Source: Dehalococcoidales bacterium (GTDB lineage: Bacteria > Chloroflexota > Dehalococcoidia > Dehalococcoidales > Fen-1064). Taken from it: a DNA stretch of 5,396 bases. The notes beneath the pieces are model-generated. The model saw only the letters and a program-made list of their open reading frames with translations, ran no database searches and was not told the DNA's origin. The number at the start of each line of letters is the position of its first letter. The stretch's first letter is position 1. Shown piece by piece: positions 1 to 5,252 of this stretch. The stretch lies in NCBI GenBank assembly GCA_030667735.1, contig DAOUVG010000125.1, forward strand, positions 1 to 5,396. Direction: 5' to 3'. The position numbers and the translations under genes are program-made.

Positions 1-1278
1 AGACCATCCGGAGGGGAAGGACAGGGACTGAACGGCGAGTACTTCAATAACAACCAGCTCTCCGGGGAACCGGCCTTGACCAGAGTGGACAGTGAGTTTG
101 CCTTGAGGTGGCGCAGCGGGGTCTTTCCCGGCCCGGGTATCGACAGAGACGATTTTTCCATCCGGTGGACAGGGTCCTTCCTGGCCCCGGAGTCCGGGGA
201 ATACCGCTTCGGGCTGCTCACGGACGGCTTCGCGCGCATTTGTGTCGACGGCCGGCTTGTCGTGGAGAAGCGGTCAGGTGAGGCCGAGGAAGACCTCTTC
301 CTGCGCGGCGAGAGGACGGGTACCATCACAGTGGAGGCCGGCAGGTCCTATGACCTGAAGATCGAGTACTGGTGGAACCCCGAACGCGCCTGGCCTTTCC
401 GGCGCATCAGGCTGGGATGCGAACCGCCCTTTCCCGAGAATGCAGTCGCTCGTGCGGCTGGCCTGGCCGCGCGGTCGGACGTCGCCGTGGTGTTCGTGGG
501 CACCTCTGAGGAATACGATAGAGAAGGCGACGACCGTGAGAGCATGGACCTCCCCGGCGCCCAGGTCGAGCTCATCGAAGCGGTCGCACGCGCCAATCGG
601 CACACCGTCGTTGTCCTCAACAACGGCGATACCGTCGCGATGGCCGAATGGATCGACCGCGTGCCCGCCGTACTCGAAGCATGGTTCGCCGGGCAGGAAT
701 GTGGCAACGCGATTGCCGATGTCCTCTTCGGAGATGTCAACCCATCAGGGAAGCTGCCGGAGACCGTTCCCCGCCGCATCGAAGACAACCCCGCCTTTAT
801 CAACTACCCCGGCGAGAGCGGGAAGGTACTCTACGGCGAGGGCATCTTCGTTGGCTACCGTTACTACGACACCAAGAAAATCGAGCCCCTGTTCCCCTTC
901 GGGCACGGCCTTTCCTATACCACATTCGAATATGGCATGCTGACGATACCGGCGGAGGTGGCGGTTGGCGACGACCTGCCGGTGAGCATAGACATTGCCA
1001 ACACCGGTGAGAGGGAAGGAAAAGAGGTTGTCCAGCTCTATATTCGTGATGTCGAATCGAGCCTGGTGAGGCCGCTCAAGGAGTTGAAGGGCTTTACCAA
1101 GGTGAGTTTGAAGCCCGGGGAGACCCGGACGGTGAACTTTACCCTGGGACAGAGAGACCTCTCATTCTACGACCCGGACCGGCAAGAGTGGGTGGCCGAA
1201 CCCGGGAAGTTTGAGGTACTGGTCGCCAGCTCCTCGCGGGATATACGGGCTACAGGCTCTTTTACCCTGAAGCCATAG
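1..1278 (+). CDS. Family 3 glycoside hydrolase (beta-glucosidase type) with PA14 domain, C-terminal half, 5' end outside window
   Basis: The reading frame is open from base 1, so the gene starts before the window. The TTG at 76 lies inside the PA14 domain and is not a credible start. In-window codons number 425. Domains in order: PA14 (about codons 9-142, opening with LNGEYF), the remainder of the GH3 C-terminal alpha/beta domain (about 146-310), and a fibronectin III-like domain (about 325-422). Visible GH3 signatures are EGDDRESMDLP (codons 175-185), WFAGQECG (228-235), DVNPSGKLP (245-253) and FPFGHGLSYTTF (298-309). By comparison with PA14-containing GH3 beta-glucosidases, Glu175 (bases 523-525) is the likely acid/base. 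The nucleophile Asp belongs to the missing N-terminal barrel. The family hydrolyses terminal beta-linked sugars from oligosaccharides or glycosides. Substrate and secretion cannot be judged without the N-terminus. moaC follows 34 bp downstream on the same strand, with no functional link. Confidence 0.93.
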   Translation, partial: RPSGGEGQGLNGEYFNNNQLSGEPALTRVDSEFALRWRSGVFPGPGIDRDDFSIRWTGSFLAPESGEYRFGLLTDGFARICVDGRLVVEKRSGEAEEDLFLRGERTGTITVEAGRSYDLKIEYWWNPERAWPFRRIRLGCEPPFPENAVARAAGLAARSDVAVVFVGTSEEYDREGDDRESMDLPGAQVELIEAVARANRHTVVVLNNGDTVAMAEWIDRVPAVLEAWFAGQECGNAIADVLFGDVNPSGKLPETVPRRIEDNPAFINYPGESGKVLYGEGIFVGYRYYDTKKIEPLFPFGHGLSYTTFEYGMLTIPAEVAVGDDLPVSIDIANTGEREGKEVVQLYIRDVESSLVRPLKELKGFTKVSLKPGETRTVNFTLGQRDLSFYDPDRQEWVAEPGKFEVLVASSSRDIRATGSFTLKP

Positions 1279-1312
1279 CGATACCGGTACATTTCCAGAC
1301 AGGAGACGGACG

Positions 1313-1792
1313 ATGACGGAACTGAGCCACGTAAACTCAAGCGGTGAGGCCCGCATGGTGGATATCGGCAAGAAAGCTGACACGGTGCGCGAAGCGGTGG
1401 CCAGGGGCACAGTGGTGATGAAGCCGGGCACCCTGGAGCAGGTGAAAGCGAATACCCTCAAGAAAGGCGATGTCCTCGCTGTGGCCCGTATTGCCGGCAT
1501 CATAGCTGCCAAGAAGACGCCCGACCTGATACCGCTGTGCCACACGATACTCATTGACGAGGTCGCAGTCGAGTTTGACATCTCCGGGGAGGACTGCATA
1601 GGCATAACCGCACGAGCAAAGAGTACCGGCAAGACCGGAGTGGAGATGGAGGCCATGGTAGCCGCCTCGGTCAGTGCCCTGACTATCTATGACATGTGCA
1701 AGGCGGTGGACAAGGGCATAACCATCAAGGAGATTTACCTGGAAAGCAAGACCGGCGGCAAGAGCGGCACCTACCGGAGGAAGCAGGGCTAA
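1313..1792 (+). CDS. moaC: Cyclic pyranopterin monophosphate synthase MoaC
   Basis: MoaC converts the 3',8-cyclo-dihydro-GTP made by MoaA into cyclic pyranopterin monophosphate, the first stable intermediate of molybdenum cofactor biosynthesis, in the cytoplasm. The 159-residue product has the usual family length and is full of its motifs: LSHVN...GEARMVDIG near the start, KKTPDLIPLCHTI (67-79), STGKTGVEMEA (104-114) and LTIYDMCKAVDKG (123-135). Asp127 and Lys130 in the YDMCK motif match the catalytic pair described for E. coli MoaC (Asp128, Lys131). The ATG is set by AGGAG at 1301-1305, seven bases upstream. It lies 34 bp after the glycoside hydrolase and could be read through from it, since I see no promoter in that gap. 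It converges with the minus-strand moaB gene, whose stop lies 45 bp away. No moaA is visible. The gene appears intact. Confidence 0.97.
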   Translation: MTELSHVNSSGEARMVDIGKKADTVREAVARGTVVMKPGTLEQVKANTLKKGDVLAVARIAGIIAAKKTPDLIPLCHTILIDEVAVEFDISGEDCIGITARAKSTGKTGVEMEAMVAASVSALTIYDMCKAVDKGITIKEIYLESKTGGKSGTYRRKQG

Positions 1793-1837
1793 TCTCCTGA
1801 CAAGCGAGTCTCTGGAAAAGACACCTCATAAGGACTG

Positions 1838-2341
1838 CTACCTCGTCGCTTCCCGCACCAGGTGTCCGAGTTCCGGCAGGATTACTTTGTCCATTACCAG
1901 GGTGGCCGCGCCCAGTGAACCGGGGAAACAGAGGATGACCTTACCGCCAATCACTCCGGCGGTCGCCCGGCTCATGATGCTGCCGGTGCCAATCTCCTGG
2001 TAGCTCAGGGACCGGAACAGCTCCCCGAATCCATCCAGTTTTTTCTCCAGCATCGGTTCCACTGTATCCACGGTAACGTCCCGCTGGCTCACCCCCGTGC
2101 CGCCGCTGGTGATAATCACCTGGACATCTTCCTGCCCCACCAGTTCCACTATCTTCGCCCGGATAGCCTCCGGTTCGTTCTTCAGGAGTGAGTACGCCAC
2201 CACCCGGTGACCGTTATCACTGAGTCGCTGCCTGACGAGCTTGCCGGACTCATCATCCGCCTCGGTCCGACTGTCCGAAATAGTGACAACGGCACAATTG
2301 ATATTCCTGGGGGCAAGGTGCCTGTGTTCATGGTATCCCAT
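1838..2341 (-). CDS. moaB: MogA/MoaB-family molybdenum cofactor biosynthesis protein
   Basis: This family binds molybdopterin. Members of the MogA type, and MoaB proteins in organisms lacking MogA, adenylylate it using ATP and so prepare it for metal insertion. The 167-residue product shows the family core: NCAVVTISDSRTEADDESG (14-32), the substrate-binding ITSGGTGVSQRDVTVD stretch (76-91), the Glu-Pro-Met segment after it, FRSLSYQEIGTGSIMSRATAG (109-129) and CFPGSLGA (138-145). The fit is better to MoaB-type than to the longer MoeA/CinA proteins that share this fold. The ATG at 2341 is preceded by AAGGAGG (2354-2360), about 12 bases away, with a weaker GGAGT (2345-2349) closer in. The gene is complete and convergent with moaC, which supports a Moco role. 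Whether it is the adenylyltransferase itself or an accessory paralogue cannot be decided here. Confidence 0.93.
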   Translation of the reverse strand: MGYHEHRHLAPRNINCAVVTISDSRTEADDESGKLVRQRLSDNGHRVVAYSLLKNEPEAIRAKIVELVGQEDVQVIITSGGTGVSQRDVTVDTVEPMLEKKLDGFGELFRSLSYQEIGTGSIMSRATAGVIGGKVILCFPGSLGAATLVMDKVILPELGHLVREATR

Positions 2342-2436
2342 CAGACTCCGTATCCTCCTTGCTGGTGTTTAACGGCTGTGCCGGATATGTCCAGACAGAT
2401 ATAGTCTCTGCCTTACTCCCTGTATCCCCATCTCCT

Positions 2437-2571
2437 TCAACCGTAGTGTACGATAGGTACAACTTCCACCGCTTCCTGCCTGGCGCTATCGGGGGGCACA
2501 GGAACAGTATAGTACATCTTCACCTCAGCGTCACTCACTTCAATCTTGTCCATGAAGGGCCGAAGGGTTTT
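2437..2571 (-). pseudogene. Remnant of a serine recombinase C-terminus
   Basis: The frame is open from just after a TGA (2572-2574) to a TGA at 2437-2439. It contains an ATG at 2553 followed by 37 codons. The translation runs KTLRPF, then MDKIEVSDAEVKMYYTVPVP, then PDSARQEAVEVVPIVHYG. The pattern 'IEV..aEV...YT.P.PPDs....v.VLPIV..G' is what I recall at the extreme C-terminus of serine recombinases, where it follows the zinc-ribbon and coiled-coil region. The first several hundred codons are absent: nothing upstream on this strand reads as recombinase, and an active-looking plus-strand promoter occupies that DNA. I read it as the tail of a decayed or deleted mobile-element integrase. It could instead be a genuine 38-residue peptide, but it has no Shine-Dalgarno before the ATG. 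The assignment rests on remembered family wording, not an alignment. Confidence 0.55.
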
Positions 2572-2630
2572 TCATCACCCTGCTGGTACAGGTAATATCT
2601 ATGAGGCAGATATGCCAATTGGACACCAGG

Positions 2631-2662
2631 CTATTGACATAATGGGACAATAGTGTTATTGT
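2631..2662 (+). promoter_or_regulatory. Promoter of the XRE gene with overlapping inverted half-sites
   Basis: A perfect -35 TTGACA (2634-2639), a 17-bp spacer and a -10-like TATTGT (2657-2662, four of six consensus bases) form a good sigma-70-type promoter pointing at the XRE gene. The same DNA carries three related half-sites: CTATTG (2631-2636), its exact inverse CAATAG (2648-2653), and TTATTG (2656-2661). ACAATA-GTGT-TATTGT (2647-2662) is a perfect 6-bp inverted repeat that covers the -10. A repressor bound here would block polymerase, so autoregulation by the adjacent XRE protein is a natural inference. Transcription would begin near 2669 and give a leader of about 130 nt. Confidence 0.65.
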
Positions 2663-2685
2663 ATCTATGCGTACAGGAACATGAA

Positions 2686-2752
2686 GTGACCGGATGGGCA
2701 AAACAGCCGGCGGGAGAACGCCGGAAAGGCGTAGTGCCGGACCACCGGTCAC
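2686..2752 (+). promoter_or_regulatory. Structured 5' leader RNA, unknown class (candidate cis-regulatory element)
   Basis: GTGACCGG (2686-2693) pairs perfectly with CCGGTCAC (2745-2752) and closes a 51-nt interior. Inside, CCGGCG (2707-2712) pairs with CGCCGG (2719-2724) over a GGAGAA loop, and GGCA (2697-2700) can pair with TGCC (2735-2738), giving three stacked helices with A-rich internal loops. Alternative pairings exist: ACGCC-GGAAA-GGCGT (2718-2732), and GGGCA (2696-2700) with TGCCC (2774-2778) just before the ribosome binding site. The latter could couple the fold to translation. The element lies between the promoter and the start codon of the XRE gene. I do not recognise a known riboswitch. 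It lacks the GACGCAAAGC core of c-di-GMP-I and the usual cobalamin, FMN, ZTP and SAM motifs. Confidence 0.5.
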
Positions 2753-2760
2753 GTATATCA

Positions 2761-2794
2761 GGCATTGATAGTATGCCCGGGAGAGGAAGGAGGT
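2761..2794 (+). promoter_or_regulatory. Leader hairpin and strong Shine-Dalgarno of the XRE gene
   Basis: GGCAT (2761-2765) and ATGCC (2773-2777) form a 5-bp hairpin with a 7-nt loop. It ends 9 bases before AAGGAGGT (2787-2794), a near-perfect Shine-Dalgarno that sits 4 bases before the ATG at 2799. The Shine-Dalgarno fixes the start of the XRE gene. Confidence 0.6.
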
Positions 2795-2798
2795 AAAA

Positions 2799-3227
2799 AT
2801 GCCCCAGGATGTCACGGACATAGGCAAGATAGTCAGGCAACTGAGAAATCAGGCGGACATGACACGAGTCCAGCTTGCTGCGCTATCCGGCGTGTCACCG
2901 TCACACCTGACTCGTGTCGAGAGCGGACAACGGTTTCCTTCGGCGAGGGTACTGCGTAAGGTTGCGCCGCATGTCGGTATCGGGGAAGTCGAACTACTGG
3001 CCTTCGCCGGATACCTGTCTCCGGTACACTCTGACACGGCCAGTAGTCACGGAGATGGACGGCTGGACCCTTACGTGGTTGCCTATCTCTCGCGGGAGCC
3101 TGTCGAACTACAGAGGGCTGTTCTCAGCATTTTCAGTGCACTGAAATACATGGCTGAAGGCATTGCCAGCGAAAGGTCCCCCGGCGATAACGGCGGCCAC
3201 CATTTCCCTGATAATAGCCACCACTAA
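2799..3227 (+). CDS. XRE-family helix-turn-helix transcriptional regulator
   Basis: This is a 142-residue DNA-binding protein of the Cro/C1 (XRE) type. The HTH domain spans about residues 8-72: scaffold helix IGKIVRQLRNQ, helix two around TRVQLAALSGV (22-32), and recognition helix SPSHLTRVESG (33-43), followed by the typical FPSARVLRKVAPHVG...LLAFAGY. A linker leads to a second conserved-looking block, GRLDPYVVAYLSREPVELQR (87-106), and an amphipathic helix to about residue 123, perhaps for dimerisation. The last 20 residues are polar and His-rich, and probably disordered. The start is fixed by AAGGAGGT four bases upstream. The gene stands alone, transcribed away from moaB and facing the end of the methyltransferase operon. 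Its promoter carries inverted half-sites and its leader is structured, which suggests tight self-control. The targets are unknown. I associate this protein type with multi-copy regulators in Dehalococcoidia, a recollection only. Confidence 0.9.
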   Translation: MPQDVTDIGKIVRQLRNQADMTRVQLAALSGVSPSHLTRVESGQRFPSARVLRKVAPHVGIGEVELLAFAGYLSPVHSDTASSHGDGRLDPYVVAYLSREPVELQRAVLSIFSALKYMAEGIASERSPGDNGGHHFPDNSHH

Positions 3228-3410
3228 AACATCGCAATGTCCGTTAATACTCAACGGCTGGTGATGGGCGTTACGGCTTGAGCAGAACGGCGATATTCGT
3301 CCCGTATACGGTACGATATAGCTGCCTGCAGGCCGCCAGATGAGCAGTCTGCGGGGTCGGGCGCAAACTGGCCGGATGTAACCGGTACTTTCGCATAATG
3401 TGATTCCCGG
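3228..3410. other. Convergent spacer with palindromes, no gene seen
   Basis: This 183-bp spacer separates the 3' ends of the XRE gene and the methyltransferase operon. It holds a 5-bp hairpin CCGTT-N7-AACGG (3241-3257) 13 bases after the XRE stop. It also holds two perfect 10-bp palindromes, CCGTATACGG (3302-3311; the symmetry extends with one mismatch to 3297-3316) and GCCTGCAGGC (3324-3333), and a weak CCGG-N6-CCGG (3372-3385). None is followed by a T-tract on either strand, so no standard intrinsic terminator can be called. I see no coding potential. Confidence 0.5.
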
Positions 3411-4454
3411 CTAGATGGAGATGTGATACCGGCCCAACTCGTGGACTGCCCTCACCATCTCGGCGTAGTTCTCCGGCTTGACTGCCGGATGGATGGAGTT
3501 GCTGGACATGCAGATGTAGCCACCACCCTTCGCCGCCTGCCGGATGCAGCGCCTGACGTCTTCGCGCACCTCTTCCACGGTACCCCAGGTAAGGACGTAG
3601 GCACAGTCCACGTTGCCCATCAGGCAGATTCGGTGGCCGTACTTCTCCTTGACGTCACCAAGGTCCATGCCGGCGTTGGGGTCTATCGGGTGCAGGCCGT
3701 GGATGCCGGTATCCACAATCAGGTCGAGTATCGGATAGATATTGCCGTCGGTATGCTTCATCACGAAGACACCGAGGCTCTTTGCCTCGTCAACCAGGTC
3801 TTTAAGCACCGGAATGACATGGCGGGCAAAGTGTTCCCTGGAAAGCATGGGCCATTTAGTGGTCGCGTAGTCGCCCTTGACCCAGATAGCGTCAACACCA
3901 ACCTCTACGCAGTTCCGTATGTACCTGATGTAGTAGTCCTTGATAAGGTCGGCAAGCCGGTCTACGATGTCGGGATTGCGGACGAAGTCCATGTAGTGAT
4001 TGGTCGCACCGCGGACCTCGTTGGCCACATTGAAGGGGTCGGCGAAAGACGCGATTATGGCCCGCTGTCCCTTGTAGCGTCTGACCATCTCTCGAATCAT
4101 GTTGTACCGGGCCGGGTCATCGGGGTCGGGTAGTGACCAGGTCTCCAGGTCTTTCTCCGACTTGATGGCCGGTTCGACGGGATGAGGTAACGTGCCGGCG
4201 ATGGTGCGTACCACCGTTCCCCACTGGTTGCGGAAGTGATTCACGTCCACCTGTTCGGTCAGGTAGCCGGGGTAGCCCCGGTCATCGAGGTCAGTCCCGT
4301 CAAGGTCAAAGTGCTCGATGGTATCGTAGACCGAAGCGCCGGGGAGCAGTTGCTCCCTGATGGTTGCGTTGGGTGGCTCGATAAAGGGGACCCGGTCCGG
4401 CTCCTCGAGCCGGAGTGCCTTCACAATCCTCTCAACACCTGTCATACCGGTCAT
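3411..4454 (-). CDS. Uroporphyrinogen decarboxylase-superfamily corrinoid methyltransferase
   Basis: This 347-residue TIM-barrel protein belongs to the UroD superfamily that includes the methylcobalamin methyltransferases MtaA/MtbA. Genuine haem-pathway UroD is unlikely: the gene sits beside a corrinoid protein, and the sequence reads as the methyltransferase-like branch. Visible blocks are an N-terminal ERIVKALRLEEPDRVPF (8-24), SFADPFNVANEVRGATNHYMDF (136-157), VDAIWVKGDYAT (187-198), VMKHTDGNIYPILDLIVDTG (231-250), HPIDPNAGMDL (255-265), LMGNVD (278-283) and GGGYICMSSNSIHPAVKPEN (310-329). Where MtaA-type enzymes bind zinc with His-x-Cys and a later Cys, this protein has His234-x-Asp236 and Cys315 at similar spacing, so one ligand is Asp. 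The ATG at 4454 has GAGGTGA (4458-4464) in front; Met4 is the less likely start. It is the second gene of the operon, 44 bp after the corrinoid protein. It may demethylate a substrate onto the corrinoid or pass the methyl group onward. The substrate is unknown. Confidence 0.85.
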   Translation of the reverse strand: MTGMTGVERIVKALRLEEPDRVPFIEPPNATIREQLLPGASVYDTIEHFDLDGTDLDDRGYPGYLTEQVDVNHFRNQWGTVVRTIAGTLPHPVEPAIKSEKDLETWSLPDPDDPARYNMIREMVRRYKGQRAIIASFADPFNVANEVRGATNHYMDFVRNPDIVDRLADLIKDYYIRYIRNCVEVGVDAIWVKGDYATTKWPMLSREHFARHVIPVLKDLVDEAKSLGVFVMKHTDGNIYPILDLIVDTGIHGLHPIDPNAGMDLGDVKEKYGHRICLMGNVDCAYVLTWGTVEEVREDVRRCIRQAAKGGGYICMSSNSIHPAVKPENYAEMVRAVHELGRYHISI

Positions 4455-4498
4455 ATATCACCTCGTCAGGAAGTAATCTACCAAATGGTGACTGCCAG

Positions 4499-5137
4499 TT
4501 ACGAGACCAGCTCAGCGAACTTCCGCGCTGCGTCAGCGGCGTCGGCGGCATAGCAGTCCGCCCCTATCTGGTCGGCAAAGGCTTGTGTGCAGACGGCACC
4601 ACCGATGGCTACCTTGACCCTGTCCCTCAGTCCCGCGGCCTTCAGGGCCTCGATTGTCCGGGCCTGGTTGGGCATGGTCATCGTCAGCAGGGCGGAAAGC
4701 CCGAGGACCTGGAAATCGTTTTCTCTTACCGCGGTACAGAAGTCCTCGGGAGACACGTCAACACCGAGGTCGGTTACCTCCCAGCCGTTGCCTTCCAGCA
4801 TCATGATGATGATGTTCTTGCCGATGTCATGGATATCCCCCTGGACAGTGCCGATGGCTGCCTTACCGGCGAAGCGCCGGCCGCCGGGCTGAGCGGTGAG
4901 CAAGGGTTTCAGATGATTGAGGGCGGCCTTCATTGCCTCTCCCGACATCAGCAACTCGGGCAGGAAGATTTCTCCGGCCTCAAACTGCTCACCTACGGTC
5001 TGCATCCCGGTGATGAGGCCCTTCTCCAGTATCTCACTGGCCGGTATACCGGCATTTATTGCTGCCCTGGTCAACTCTTCAGTCCGTTCGATGTCCATCG
5101 CCACCAGGCTGCGGGTGATTTCCGCCAGGTCCGTCAT
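4499..5137 (-). CDS. Methyltransferase corrinoid protein (MtaC/MtbC/MttC type)
   Basis: This 212-residue protein carries cobalamin and shuttles methyl groups between methyltransferases. The N-terminal helical cap domain (about 1-85) has the typical VGEQFEAGEIFLPELLMSGE (48-67). The Rossmann-like B12-binding domain follows (about 90-212), with the base-off/His-on signature GDIHDIGKN (100-108). His103 is the lower cobalt ligand. Further B12 contacts are Ser148-x-Leu150 in GLSALLTMTM and the IGGAV stretch (178-182), with GADCYAADA near the end. I chose the ATG at 5137 over the in-frame ATG at 5176. The shorter start has GGAGG (5147-5151) nine bases upstream and begins at the expected family N-terminus, while the longer one lacks a Shine-Dalgarno and its extra 13 residues run through the leader hairpin. 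It is the first gene of the operon with the UroD-type methyltransferase. No reductive activator is in view. Confidence 0.95.
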   Translation of the reverse strand: MTDLAEITRSLVAMDIERTEELTRAAINAGIPASEILEKGLITGMQTVGEQFEAGEIFLPELLMSGEAMKAALNHLKPLLTAQPGGRRFAGKAAIGTVQGDIHDIGKNIIIMMLEGNGWEVTDLGVDVSPEDFCTAVRENDFQVLGLSALLTMTMPNQARTIEALKAAGLRDRVKVAIGGAVCTQAFADQIGADCYAADAADAARKFAELVS

Positions 5138-5156
5138 GGTTCTTCCCCTCCCTGTA

Positions 5157-5195
5157 CCGGACTCCCGATATGACATGCCGGGGTTGTCAGTCCGG
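5157..5195 (-). promoter_or_regulatory. Leader hairpin of the corrinoid methyltransferase operon
   Basis: CCGGACT (5157-5163) and AGTCCGG (5189-5195) are exact 7-bp inverted arms. Inside them CCCG (5164-5167) pairs with CGGG (5179-5182), continuing the stem past a 6-nt bulge to an 11-nt loop. In the minus-strand transcript this falls between the start site (near 5207) and the Shine-Dalgarno at 5147-5151, only about 5 bases from the latter. It may modulate translation. There is no T-tract, so it is not a standard attenuator. The ligand or protein is unknown. Confidence 0.45.
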
Positions 5196-5213
5196 TGTAA
5201 TCAGCCAGTCTAT

Positions 5214-5242
5214 ACTTTAAGTAAGCCCTGCCGCTTTGTCAA
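5214..5242 (-). promoter_or_regulatory. Promoter of the corrinoid methyltransferase operon
   Basis: Read on the minus strand: a perfect -35 TTGACA (5242-5237), a 17-bp spacer, and a -10 TAAAGT (5219-5214, four of six consensus bases). The position fits a start site near 5207 and a leader of about 70 nt before the corrinoid protein ATG at 5137. The tandem repeat array begins only 10 bp upstream of the -35 box. Confidence 0.6.
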
Positions 5243-5252
5243 TAATGTGTCC

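Noticed and set aside
348..803. Minus-strand open frame of 151 codons
   Set aside because: It is antisense to the GH3 gene, with a low-complexity Ser/Ala/Arg-rich translation and no motifs.
2686..2752. c-di-GMP-I (GEMM) riboswitch
   Set aside because: A GGGCAAAA stretch is reminiscent, but the required GACGCAAAGC half of the binding core is absent and the helix order differs.
2540..2827. Minus-strand open frame of 95 codons
   Set aside because: It has no recognisable family, and it overlaps the plus-strand promoter, leader and XRE start as well as the recombinase remnant in another frame.
3241..3257. Intrinsic terminator after the XRE gene
   Set aside because: The stem is only 5 bp and is not followed by a run of T.
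3423..4133. Plus-strand open frame of 236 codons
   Set aside because: It lies wholly antisense to the methyltransferase gene, whose motifs and Shine-Dalgarno are convincing. The translation shows no recognisable domain.
4415..5173. Plus-strand open frame of 252 codons
   Set aside because: It is antisense to the corrinoid protein gene and runs through the operon gap and leader. It is a shadow of GC-rich coding sequence on the other strand.
5138..5176. Upstream in-frame ATG for the corrinoid protein at 5176
   Set aside because: It has no Shine-Dalgarno, and the extra 13 residues are not family-like and overlap the leader hairpin. The ATG at 5137 has GGAGG at good spacing.
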